Shown here piece by piece: positions 17,011-25,605 of a stretch of 64,000 nucleotides of DNA. Source of the stretch: Dorea_A sp016295505. GTDB taxonomy: Bacteria > Bacillota > Clostridia > Lachnospirales > Lachnospiraceae. The position numbers and the translations under genes are program-made. Under the pieces are notes generated by a model that was not told where the DNA came from, did no database searches, and saw only the letters and a program-made list of their open reading frames with translations. Location of the stretch: positions 1 to 64,000 of the forward strand of contig NZ_JBDOHS010000007.1 in assembly GCF_039832105.1 (NCBI RefSeq), written 5' to 3'. Within the stretch, counting starts at the first letter, position 1, and the number at the start of each line of letters is the position of its first letter.

Positions 17011-17925
17011 TTACAGAAATAGTGAAAACAACGGCAATGTAATAATAGACAAAAAAGTAGATACGAAGATTACCTGTGATGCCAGTCTGGAATCTTTGTT
17101 GTATTTGTCAGCAAGGATCGCTGTCGTTCCGGCCATCGGCATGGCTGAAAGAAGAACCGTCACATCCATGACCAGAACATCCACTTGTAATGCCGCTAAT
17201 ATGCCCAATGTCAAAAGAGGATATACAATCAGGCGTATCAGAGAAAAATACAGTACGGAGAGATCGAAAAATTGCTGAACTCTAGATTCTTCCAACATTG
17301 CTCCAATCACAATCATAGAGATCGGAACCATACATTTACTGATTTCGGTAAGTGTATTATCGATAAAGCCCGGAAGATCAACCGGAATTAACATAAATAA
17401 CATGCCTATAACAATTGCAACAATACAAGGATGTTTCAGCAATTTTTTATAGGCATCTTTTTTATTTACATCCGTAAACAATGCCAAACCTGAAGACCAC
17501 ATTGTGACACGAACCGGGATTTGAAAAATTGAAGTATATAAAACTCCCAACGCACCATATAAACTATCAATGACCGGAATCCCGATAAAACTGGAATTCG
17601 AAACAATCAATCCATATGTAAATATCGTTTTCTTATCTCCCTCATATCGCAGAAAAAAAAAGTGACCCACAAGGATACTAAACGTTTGGATGCCGAGAGA
17701 TATTGCGAACACCGTCACACAATTATCAAAGAAATCTGCCGATATCGGAATATCCTCTCTGAACGATTGAATAATATTACATGGAAGAATCAGATTAACA
17801 GTAAAATCTGAGAGACATTTCTTCCCCGCCTCTGAAATAACTCCTATTTTTTTCATTATAATTCCTATTAAAATGAGGAAAAACAAATTCAACTGTAATT
17901 GAATCATCTGCGAAAAAAAAATCAT
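17011..17925 (-). CDS. AEC-family transporter
   Basis: Protein of 304 aa from the ATG at 17925 with AGAGGTGG upstream. It has about ten hydrophobic segments and the auxin-efflux-carrier fold pattern: an N-terminal half with NLILPC and a C-terminal half ending in PMAGTTAILADKYNKDSRLASQ. Bacterial AEC members carry malate, malonate or other small organic anions; the substrate here is not determined. It is the last gene on this strand of the 5-oxoproline cluster, separated from alsT by REP element e, so any co-transcription would have to pass that hairpin. Confidence 0.85.
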   Translation of the reverse strand: MIFFSQMIQLQLNLFFLILIGIIMKKIGVISEAGKKCLSDFTVNLILPCNIIQSFREDIPISADFFDNCVTVFAISLGIQTFSILVGHFFFLRYEGDKKTIFTYGLIVSNSSFIGIPVIDSLYGALGVLYTSIFQIPVRVTMWSSGLALFTDVNKKDAYKKLLKHPCIVAIVIGMLFMLIPVDLPGFIDNTLTEISKCMVPISMIVIGAMLEESRVQQFFDLSVLYFSLIRLIVYPLLTLGILAALQVDVLVMDVTVLLSAMPMAGTTAILADKYNKDSRLASQVIFVSTFLSIITLPLFSLFL

Positions 17926-17956
17926 TCTGCCCACCTCTTTGTCGTATTAATGCGCC

Positions 17957-18000
17957 AAAGAGGGGACGGGGAATTTTTAAAAATCCCCCGTCCCCTCTTT
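17957..18000. repeat. REP element e (palindrome only)
   Basis: Core palindrome 17963-17994, extended by complementary AAAGAG/CTCTTT flanks to 44 bp. No 21-nt half is attached. It sits between the alsT stop and the AEC gene, where it can act as a terminator or processing hairpin. Confidence 0.9.
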
Positions 18001-18006
18001 TCCACG

Positions 18007-19398
18007 TTACTGTGTTACTGTTCTTGATACGTTTACTTTTGTTCTTTCTTCCCGGTCGAAGTATTTTTTTGTCTCTTCTACAACAACTTTTCGAAGTCCG
18101 AGTAATGCAATCAGATTTGGAATAATCATTAATGCGTTTGTAATGTCTGCCATCAGCCATATTGGTTCCAGTGTCAGGAATGGTGCCGCTGCAATTGCAG
18201 CTATGTATACCACCTTGAATAATTTGATACTTTTTGTACTTCCGGTCAGATACAGAATGCATCGTTCTCCATAGTAATTCCATCCAAGAATAGTGGTAAA
18301 CGAGAAGAAGATGATTCCGACTGCTACCATATACATACCGATATTGAATGGAAGTCCGGAATTATATGCCTGTGTTACCAGTACACTTCCACTTAAAGTT
18401 GATTGCTCCAGAAGCCCACTTGAGATTATGACCAAACCTGTCATAGAACAGGTTACAATTGTTGTGAAAAATACGCTGGTCATGGAGATTAGTCCCTGTT
18501 TTACGCAGGAATCTGTCTTAGCAGCTGCCGCTACGATTGGAGAACTGCCAAGACCTGCCTCATTTGTGTATACGCCTCTTGCAACTCCGGTACGCATTGC
18601 TGTCATGAATGAGATTATTGCAGTTCCCGTCGCTCCTCCAATTGCAGACTCTTTGGAAAATGCGCAGGAAAAGATCTCTGCAAATGCTGCTGGCAGCGCT
18701 TTGTAATTCCATGCAAGAATCACAAAGGATCCTCCAATGAAGAAAATTGCCATAAACGGAACGACAAACTGAGCAACTTTTGATATAGATTTAATTCCTC
18801 CCAATGTAACAACTGCGGTTAATACTGTAACAACAATTCCTATCACGATTACAGGGATGTGAAAAGACGTACTTACAGATTCCGTAATTGCATTTACCTG
18901 CGGAAATGTTCCACATCCCAGAAGTGCTGTTACAACTCCGAAAAATGCAAACAACTTTGCAAGCCAGCGGAATTTTTCCCCCATACCATTCTGAATATAG
19001 TACATCGGGCCTCCTGCAATCTCGCCATTTTCATCTTTTACACGGAATTTAACTGCAAGAAGTGCTTCTGCGTATTTTGTTGTCATTCCAAGCAATGCTG
19101 ACATCCACATCCAGAACATAGCCCCCGGCCCTCCTATCCGGAGTGCCGTTGCCACACCTACGATACTGCCAGTTCCGATATCTGCCGCCAATGTTGTGCA
19201 TAAAGTTGCAAATGGAGAGACGTCCCCTGCACCTTCTTCTTTTTCAAAAATACTTTTTAATGCTTTCGGGAATTTAAAAAGCTGAATTCCCTTTAATTTA
19301 AATGTAAAATATAAGCCGGTTCCCATAAGAAGTATTAATGTCGGCGGTCCCCAGATAAATGTCTGGATTTTTTCCAGCAGTACCATAAATGTGTCCAT
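18007..19398 (-). CDS. Alanine/glycine:cation symporter (AGCS family)
   Basis: Protein of 463 aa with about eleven membrane helices and typical AGCS segments: GTGSIVGVATALRIGGPGAMFWMW near residue 75-98, GGPMYYI near 130 and GVARGVYTNEAGLGSSP near 275. It imports a small neutral amino acid, usually alanine, glycine or glutamine, with Na+. RBS GGGAGGAAG precedes the ATG. It starts 34 bp after the broken dicarboxylate symporter gene on the same strand and ends just before REP element e. Placed beside pxpABC, it may supply or export amino acids linked to glutamate metabolism, which is an inference. Confidence 0.93.
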   Translation of the reverse strand: MDTFMVLLEKIQTFIWGPPTLILLMGTGLYFTFKLKGIQLFKFPKALKSIFEKEEGAGDVSPFATLCTTLAADIGTGSIVGVATALRIGGPGAMFWMWMSALLGMTTKYAEALLAVKFRVKDENGEIAGGPMYYIQNGMGEKFRWLAKLFAFFGVVTALLGCGTFPQVNAITESVSTSFHIPVIVIGIVVTVLTAVVTLGGIKSISKVAQFVVPFMAIFFIGGSFVILAWNYKALPAAFAEIFSCAFSKESAIGGATGTAIISFMTAMRTGVARGVYTNEAGLGSSPIVAAAAKTDSCVKQGLISMTSVFFTTIVTCSMTGLVIISSGLLEQSTLSGSVLVTQAYNSGLPFNIGMYMVAVGIIFFSFTTILGWNYYGERCILYLTGSTKSIKLFKVVYIAAIAAAPFLTLEPIWLMADITNALMIIPNLIALLGLRKVVVEETKKYFDREERTKVNVSRTVTQ

Positions 19399-19432
19399 TG
19401 TATTCTTCCTCCCAGTATATTACGCGTCTAGC

Positions 19433-20795
19433 CTAATTATTGTATTTTTCAACATCCAACTCTTTTTCTTTTGCATTTACAATTACATTTACTGCGGCAT
19501 CTCCGATTACGTTCAACGGAAGCAATGCCATTTCAACCGGACGGTTAATTGCAACTACAAGCGCATAACCAATCATACACAGATCTGTCGTCCATCCCAT
19601 ACCAGATAATACCGTAAAGATCATTGTCGTTCCGGCAATCGGAATTGCAGGTGTTCCGGCAGCAGCACAAATTGACAGGAATGCCATAACTGCCATATTT
19701 GCAGGTGTTACATCAAAACCAGCACAAGTAGCGATAAATGTTACCGCAAACATATGCATAACGGTTGTACCATTCATATTGATCGTCATACCTGTCGGAA
19801 GAACAAAACTTGTTACTTCTTCGCTACATCCAAGTTCATCAATACAGGTTCTTGTATTTAACGGCAGGCATGCTGCAGAAGAGTTTGTTGAGAATCCAAA
19901 TACTCCCACTTTTGCAATCTTCTTTAAAAACTTAATTGGATTCTGTTTGGTTGTAATCCAGATTCCCAACGGATACAGAGTTACAACAAGGGCAAACAGG
20001 GTCAGCATTGCAGATACTACATATGCTGCTGCCGGTACCAGATACTCTACACCGTAGATTGCAAATGTTCTGGAAATCAGGCAGAAAATTGCAACCGGGC
20101 CTACTTTATTGATCAGGAATGTCAGATACATCTGAATCACTTCGTTGGCACTTTCAAATACTTTTTTCAATGGATCTGCTTTTTCCCCAAGCTGATTCAT
20201 ACAAAGTACAAAGCCCGATGATAATCGCAACAACTACAACTGCAAGAATACTGTTATTCGTGCTGAACGCTCCGGTGATATTGGAAGGAACAGCATTTAC
20301 AATTACTGCAAGTGGGTTAAATGCATCAATGGTTGCGGCTTCCGTAACTGCTTCACTGGGCAGTGTAACATTGAAAAATCCGAGACTCTTAACTGCATAT
20401 GCTACTACACATCCAAGAAATGCTCCACATACATAAAATCCGAAGAATCCTGCAAGTGTACGGCCTGCGATACGTCCAAGTTTTGTGGAATTAGAGATGC
20501 TGCACATTGCGAGACTTAAAGACACAAGTACCAATGGTACAATTGCGAGCTGAAGTCCTCTCATAAAAATCTGTCCGACTATATAGAAAATACCGACAGC
20601 TCCCACACCTTCTTCTACTGTAATATCCTGAAACAGAATCTTATTGATCCATGCCCATGCCGCCTCATTTCCGGAAGACATCAGATGTTCTCTCAGCATC
20701 AGGAATGCTATTCCGACTATAAGACCTCCAACCAGAGCAATCATCATCTTTTTTACTACAGTCATTGGTTGTTTTTTTGTAGCTTCTTTACTCAT
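19433..20795 (-). pseudogene. Dicarboxylate/amino acid:cation symporter, frameshifted by a 7-bp tandem duplication
   Basis: Two frames make up one DAACS (GltP/SstT-like) transporter. The N-terminal part starts at 20795 (RBS AAAGGAG) and has the first helices through LAVVVVAIIIGLC. The C-terminal part continues as MNQLGEKADPLKKVFESANEV to 19433 and contains the TNSSAACLPL serine-rich loop and GTTINMNGT-like motif. At 20200-20213 the 7-mer TACAAAG occurs twice in tandem. Removing one copy joins the frames exactly (GLC-MNQ). All other parts are conserved, so the lesion is recent or reversible; slippage between copies could switch the gene back on. Substrates of the family are glutamate, aspartate, serine or C4-dicarboxylates. 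Confidence 0.88.
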
Positions 20796-20823
20796 TTCCC
20801 TTTTCTCCTTTATCGTTCACTTA

Positions 20824-20908
20824 TTAAAAAAAGGCTAAAAAGAGCACCGGAACAAATCAAAACCACTGATTCGACCCATTTATTATTCATTGATTTGTCC
20901 CGATGCTC
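20824..20908 (-). terminator. Strong terminator/attenuator between pxpA and the symporter gene
   Basis: On the minus strand the arms (20890-20908 and 20842-20860) pair over 19 bp, with only two G-U wobbles, around a 29-nt loop. They are followed by TTTTT, AGCC and TTTTTTT. The hairpin lies after pxpA and only about 45 bp before the symporter start, leaving little room for a separate promoter, so downstream genes may depend on read-through. The loop contains AATCA, complementary to the TGATT at the start of the 3' arm, so a competing antiterminator pairing is possible. Confidence 0.75.
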
Positions 20909-20921
20909 CTGCCTTATTTCC

Positions 20922-21677
20922 CTATAGATGCCTGATTGCGATTCCTTCTTTTTCAAAAGTATCACGAATCTTTTTCACAAATGCCAGCGCTTTTGGTCCG
21001 TCACCATGTACGCAAAGTGTATCGCCTTTAATATCAAGTTCTTTTCCGTTTATAGATGTTACCTTGCCTTCTTTAATCATGCGTACACATCTTGCAATCG
21101 CTACATCTTCATCCGTAATCATGGAACCTTCCATCTTTCTTGGAACAAGTGAAAGATCATCCATGTAAGCACGGTCTGCGAATATCTCACATGCAGTCCG
21201 AAGTCCCTGACTTTCTGCGATTTCTCCAAGAACAGCACCTGCACAATAATAGATCATCAGATCTTTATCAAATTCCTTTACCGCTTCAACGATTGCAGTT
21301 GATATTTCTTCATCATACTGGCACTGATTTCCCATTGCTCCATGAGGAGCCACATGCTGAAGCTTCATTCCATAGCTCTGGGCAAATGCTGCTAAAGCAC
21401 CAATCTGATATTTCACATAATTCTTGACTTCTGCCGGAGTCAACACCATCTTTCTTCTTCCAAATCCCATAAGATCCGGATATCCAGGATGTGCTCCTAC
21501 CATAACTCCCCGTTCTTTTGCCATGCGTACAACTTTATCCATAACCATCGGATCACCGGCATGCCATCCACACGCCACATTCGCTGTTGTCACATACTGA
21601 ATGATGTCTTCATCTCCACCAAGTCTGTATGCGCCAAAGCTTTCACCCATATCGCTGTTCAAGTCAACACTGTACAT
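20922..21677 (-). CDS. pxpA: 5-oxoprolinase subunit A (LamB/YcsF family)
   Basis: Protein of 251 aa with the LamB/YcsF signature from the start (VDLNSDMGESFGAYRLGGDE), then NVACGWHAGDP, GAHPGYPDLMGFGRR and LCVHGDGPKAL near the end. With PxpB and PxpC it makes the ATP-dependent prokaryotic 5-oxoprolinase, which opens 5-oxoproline to glutamate in the cytoplasm. The order here is pxpB-pxpC-hydroxyacid dehydrogenase-pxpA, all on the minus strand, and the operon ends at the terminator at 20824-20908. Confidence 0.95.
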   Translation of the reverse strand: MYSVDLNSDMGESFGAYRLGGDEDIIQYVTTANVACGWHAGDPMVMDKVVRMAKERGVMVGAHPGYPDLMGFGRRKMVLTPAEVKNYVKYQIGALAAFAQSYGMKLQHVAPHGAMGNQCQYDEEISTAIVEAVKEFDKDLMIYYCAGAVLGEIAESQGLRTACEIFADRAYMDDLSLVPRKMEGSMITDEDVAIARCVRMIKEGKVTSINGKELDIKGDTLCVHGDGPKALAFVKKIRDTFEKEGIAIRHL

Positions 21678-21717
21678 GTTTGTGTTCTCCTTTCTGTTCC
21701 CCCAAAAACAAAGGGTT

Positions 21718-22677
21718 TTATTTATTTACTACGTTCTGTACGGCTCCATCCACATAAGCTTTCAGATTATCAACCGCAATATCCATCAGTCTTTGGCGGG
21801 ATTCTTTCGGTGCCCATGCAATGTGCGGTGTCAGAATTACATTTTTTGCTCCGATCAATGGATTATCCATCTGAATTGGCTCTGTTGATACCACATCCAG
21901 TGCGGCTCCTGCAACCTTGCCACTGTCCAGTGCATCTCTCAGATCCTGTTCCACAATCAACGGCCCTCTGGAATCATTGATGATCATGACACCATCTTTC
22001 ATCTTAGCAATAGAATCTTTGTTGATAATTCCTTCCGTAGATGGGAATAACGGACAATGCAGTGAGATTACATCGGACTCTGCAAGCAGTGTATCCAGAT
22101 CTGCATAGTGACAGGTCTCACTTTCCAGCTCCGGTTTTCTGAATGAATCATACGCAAGAACCTTCATACCAAGCGCCTGTGCGATTCGTCCGGTATCTTG
22201 ACCGATTCGTCCAAAACCGATGATACCCATGGTTTTTCCTGCAAGCTCTACCAATGGATATTTCCAGAAACACCAGTCAGCATTATTGGTCCATTCTCCG
22301 GCTTTTACCGCATCAGAATGTGCTCCGATATGATGGCAAAGTTCCAAAAGCAGTGCAATCGCGAACTGTGATACAGCAGCTGTTCCGTAAGTAGGAATAT
22401 TGGATACCGGAATTCCTTTTTCTTTGGCTGCTTCAATGTCAACGATATTATATCCCGTTGCCAGAACGCCGATAAATTTCACACTCGGACATGCATCCAG
22501 AGTTTCTTTTGTAATCGGAGTTTTGTTGGTGTATACTACCTCTGCATCCCCGATACGTTCCACAACATCTTCTGCCTTTGTACGATCATATACCGTCACA
22601 TCACCATATGCTTCCATTCCTTCCCAGCTGATATCTCCGGGATTTAAGGTGTAACCATCTAATACTACGATTTTCAT
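21718..22677 (-). CDS. D-2-hydroxyacid dehydrogenase, NAD-binding
   Basis: Protein of 319 aa from the ATG at 22677, set by a GGAGG 8 bases upstream; longer frames reach into the pxpC end. The NAD-binding motif is GIIGFGRIGQDTGR near residue 150. Catalytic residues are the conserved Arg in NDSRGPLIVEQDL, a Glu in VVSTEP and the His in LTPHIAW. It reduces a 2-oxoacid to the D-2-hydroxyacid or works in reverse; the glycerate/hydroxypyruvate-like members are the nearest in pattern. Its position inside the pxp operon suggests a substrate related to glutamate or 2-oxoglutarate, but that is inference. Confidence 0.9.
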   Translation of the reverse strand: MKIVVLDGYTLNPGDISWEGMEAYGDVTVYDRTKAEDVVERIGDAEVVYTNKTPITKETLDACPSVKFIGVLATGYNIVDIEAAKEKGIPVSNIPTYGTAAVSQFAIALLLELCHHIGAHSDAVKAGEWTNNADWCFWKYPLVELAGKTMGIIGFGRIGQDTGRIAQALGMKVLAYDSFRKPELESETCHYADLDTLLAESDVISLHCPLFPSTEGIINKDSIAKMKDGVMIINDSRGPLIVEQDLRDALDSGKVAGAALDVVSTEPIQMDNPLIGAKNVILTPHIAWAPKESRQRLMDIAVDNLKAYVDGAVQNVVNK

Positions 22678-22741
22678 GTTCATTTCCTCCATTTTAAATA
22701 TTCTTTTTATTTCATGACATTTTCTTGTTTTATTCTTCCTG

Positions 22742-23692
22742 TTAATTTCCAAATCTTTGTTCCAACGCTTCCAACTGCCTGCGTCTGCGTATGTACAGTT
22801 TTTGTGCCACATCAATGCTGACCCGGATAAATCTGACCCTGTACCCCGGAACGCTCTGTGCGAGCTTCGGAAGATCTACCGAGATTACGGTTCCGATCTT
22901 CGCATATCCTCCGGTACTCTGTCTGTCCGCCAACATGATGATCGGCTGACCGTTTGACGGCACCTGAATAGAACCAAATGCAATTCCGTCCGTAATAATG
23001 TTGCCGTCTCCTTTATGTTTTAATGGCTCATCGCGTTTCAATCTGCAACCCATACGATCAAATTCATTCGTGATTTCTGCACCATACCAGAAGAATTTTC
23101 GTAATTCTCTTTCTGAAAATTCACCGTCCTGTGGTCCGATCACTACCCGCAGGGTCAATTCCTTTTTGGGAAATGTCTCTGGCACAAGCTTTCGAATCTC
23201 CATATTCGCGAGCTCACTCTTTGGATCCAAAAAACCTATAACATCCCCTTTTTCCAGCTTCCTTCCATGGACACCACCCAGTTTATTTCTCATTAATGTA
23301 GATTTACTTCCCATAACAAGCGGAATGTCCAGTCCTCCGGCAAACGCCACATATGTCCGGCATCCACTTCCATTCACAAACCCAAAAGAAAGTGTGTCAC
23401 CTGCATGAATCAATACTGCCTGATACATCGGCACGGGTTCTTTATTGATCGTCGGAGACATATCCGCACCTGTGATGGCAATCACATTATCTTTTTCAAA
23501 CCGAATTGTGGCCCCGGAGAACGTCATCTCAAGACCCCCTTCGCTTCGTTTATTCCCTACCAGAATATTTGCCAGGTAAAACGATTGTGTATCCATAGGA
23601 CCTGCCGGTGATACACCGAACTGCTGATAACCGAATCGTCCTTCATCCTGTACGGTGGTCTGTACCCCTGGATTTTCTACTACAATCCCCAT
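22742..23692 (-). CDS. pxpC: 5-oxoprolinase subunit C (KipA-like)
   Basis: Protein of 316 aa, biotin-dependent carboxyltransferase/allophanate hydrolase subunit 2 fold. The opening residues GIVVENPGVQTTVQDEGRFGYQ and SPAGPMD are diagnostic, followed by GGLEMTFSG and SGCRTYVAFAGGLDIP. It is the partner of PxpB in 5-oxoproline hydrolysis. Its ATG overlaps the pxpB stop by one base, so the two subunits are translationally coupled. B. subtilis KipA and KipI belong to the same pair of families. Confidence 0.95.
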   Translation of the reverse strand: MGIVVENPGVQTTVQDEGRFGYQQFGVSPAGPMDTQSFYLANILVGNKRSEGGLEMTFSGATIRFEKDNVIAITGADMSPTINKEPVPMYQAVLIHAGDTLSFGFVNGSGCRTYVAFAGGLDIPLVMGSKSTLMRNKLGGVHGRKLEKGDVIGFLDPKSELANMEIRKLVPETFPKKELTLRVVIGPQDGEFSERELRKFFWYGAEITNEFDRMGCRLKRDEPLKHKGDGNIITDGIAFGSIQVPSNGQPIIMLADRQSTGGYAKIGTVISVDLPKLAQSVPGYRVRFIRVSIDVAQKLYIRRRRQLEALEQRFGN

Positions 23693-24420
23693 TATTTCAC
23701 CACCTTTTCATACGTTTTCAACCGATAAGTTCCTCTTTCAACATCTTTTCGGATAAGTTCATATTCTCTTTTTGTAATCGGAATAAATTTTACCCACTCT
23801 CCGGCTCTCACAAGAAATGGATCTTCTTTTGAATAGTCACATATTGTAAGAGGCGTCATACCCAGAATATTCCATCCGCAAGGCTGATCAAAAGGGATTA
23901 AATTGGACTGGTATAACTGTGCCACGATGGATCGCCCGGGAATATGTACTCTTGGAGATTCTCTTCTCTTGAAATGAAACGGCTCTTCGAATCTTGACAT
24001 ATATGCATGTCCCGGAGCAAATCCCAACATGTATGCAAGATATTCATGTTCTGAATGCATCCGGATCAGTTCCTGTGTGGAAATGTTTTCAAACGCTGCA
24101 CAATCCTCAAGATCCGGTCCAAATTCTCCGCCGTAGCAGATCGGAACCTCTTTGACAGTTCCCGACTGTCCCTCAACATTTTCCATATGCTGCATCTGCA
24201 CCTGTATTCTTGCCTTTAACTCCTCATATCTGATTACATCCGGTCTGTAATGGATCATCAATGATACATAGGTTGGGACCATTTCTGTAACTCCTTCAAT
24301 CGGATTCCTGGTCAATTCCTGATAAAGCATTCTCACCAGCTGATTGACTTCCAGGCTGATCTCATCTCCCATCTGAACCGAGATCGCCGCATCTCCGACA
24401 AGTAAGAATTTTGCCTCCAT
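23692..24420 (-). CDS. pxpB: 5-oxoprolinase subunit B (KipI-like)
   Basis: Protein of 242 aa from the ATG at 24420 (RBS AAAGGAGG). Allophanate hydrolase subunit 1 fold: GDAAISVQMGDEIS near the start, then CYGGEFGPDLE near residue 100 and LGFAPGHAYM near 137. The last is the active-site-like region. It is the first gene of the pxp operon, and the region upstream up to the LysR gene holds an inverted repeat at 24437-24460 that may be the control site. Confidence 0.95.
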   Translation of the reverse strand: MEAKFLLVGDAAISVQMGDEISLEVNQLVRMLYQELTRNPIEGVTEMVPTYVSLMIHYRPDVIRYEELKARIQVQMQHMENVEGQSGTVKEVPICYGGEFGPDLEDCAAFENISTQELIRMHSEHEYLAYMLGFAPGHAYMSRFEEPFHFKRRESPRVHIPGRSIVAQLYQSNLIPFDQPCGWNILGMTPLTICDYSKEDPFLVRAGEWVKFIPITKREYELIRKDVERGTYRLKTYEKVVK

Positions 24421-24436
24421 CAGACGTCCTCCTTTC

Positions 24437-24460
24437 ATGTTCAAAGGTTTTTGTGAACAT
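24437..24460. promoter_or_regulatory. Inverted repeat in the pxpB leader, possible operator
   Basis: ATGTTCA (24437-24443) and TGAACAT (24454-24460) are exact complements 10 bp apart, just upstream of the pxpB RBS. The site may be a repressor operator or an mRNA hairpin. A TATACT -10-like box lies further upstream on the minus strand near 24501-24506. Confidence 0.4.
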
Positions 24461-24568
24461 TTACTAATTTTTTCTGTGATATCTTTGATTGATTGACTAA
24501 AGTATAACACAAGGTTTTTATTAAATAAAATAAATTATTTTGCTATAATATATTAACTTTTTTTATTA

Positions 24569-25477
24569 TTAACCCAGATATCCCCAGTCTTTATCCCGCA
24601 AATAAGCCTCCAGACGTTCTTCAAACACCTGGACTGAACGAAGCGTTGCTTCATTCGGATATTTATGTTTAATCATATAGGTAATACGCTTTGGAGGTTT
24701 TGTCTTATTGGCAATCTCACTGACCGTTACCGGCCGCAGCTTCTGAATCCTCTCTGCAACGGTAATCGGTGCAATCGCCCACATATTTTCCTTGGAAAGC
24801 AGGTGAAATAATAATTCAAATGTATCAACCTGAAAACGAGGGCGCACTCCCTTTGTTACCCACTGATCATGCCAAATCTGATAATCTGCCTCCCAGCTGA
24901 GAAATATTTCTCGACTTAAATCCAATTCATCGGTATGGATAAATTCTCTTTGAACCGCTGCATTTTCTGATTGAATAATATACATCTTCTCCTCCAGAAT
25001 TGGATTCGCAACCGTATTTTTAAAATGAAGATGATGATGCACAAATCCAAGATCAATATCATGATTCTCCAGATATTGATAGATTTCTGACGAATAATGT
25101 GTCTTGACTTTCAGATTCATAATCTGTTCTTCTTCATCCAGCATACTTCTATATAAGTCATACATCATGGCACTGTTCAGAGTATCCGTACACCCAATCG
25201 TCAGATACAGTTTCTGCCTGTTGTCCTTTAATGCCTGCATTTCCTGCCACACAGAGATCCATCGTTCTGCAATCGGAATGAATTCCTCTCCCTGCATCGT
25301 CAGTTCAATCTGTTTATATCCTTTTTTTCTGGTAAGAAGTTTTACCCCCAGTTCTTCTTCCAGAGATTTCAGTCTGTGACTGACCGTTGGCTGTGACAAA
25401 AACAGATTTTCCGCTGTCTTTGTAATATTTTTTGTTTTCACAATCATTAAAAATGTTTCTATTTCCGATAAATTCAT
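24569..25477 (-). CDS. LysR-family transcriptional regulator
   Basis: Protein of 302 aa from the ATG at 25477 (RBS GGAGG). Residues 1-60 form the winged helix (TAENLFLSQPTVSHRLKSLEEELGVKLLTRKKG); the rest is the LysR effector-binding domain, beginning near residue 90 (LYLTIGCTDTLNSAMMYDLY). It lies between the pxp operon and the divergent aminotransferase gene and probably controls one or both. A related sequence, ATTATA followed by CAAAA and ATT, occurs on both sides of the gene (25508-25526 and, inverted, 24532-24549) and may be its binding site. Confidence 0.9.
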   Translation of the reverse strand: MNLSEIETFLMIVKTKNITKTAENLFLSQPTVSHRLKSLEEELGVKLLTRKKGYKQIELTMQGEEFIPIAERWISVWQEMQALKDNRQKLYLTIGCTDTLNSAMMYDLYRSMLDEEEQIMNLKVKTHYSSEIYQYLENHDIDLGFVHHHLHFKNTVANPILEEKMYIIQSENAAVQREFIHTDELDLSREIFLSWEADYQIWHDQWVTKGVRPRFQVDTFELLFHLLSKENMWAIAPITVAERIQKLRPVTVSEIANKTKPPKRITYMIKHKYPNEATLRSVQVFEERLEAYLRDKDWGYLG

Positions 25478-25605
25478 CTTTCTCCTCCAAATATAAATTT
25501 TTTTAATATTATACAACAAAATTATTCATTTCTCAATTCTATTTCTTCGTGCTATGATAAAAACCAAGAAGAAAAGAAAAAACGTCCAAACAAGGAGGAT
25601 GCATT

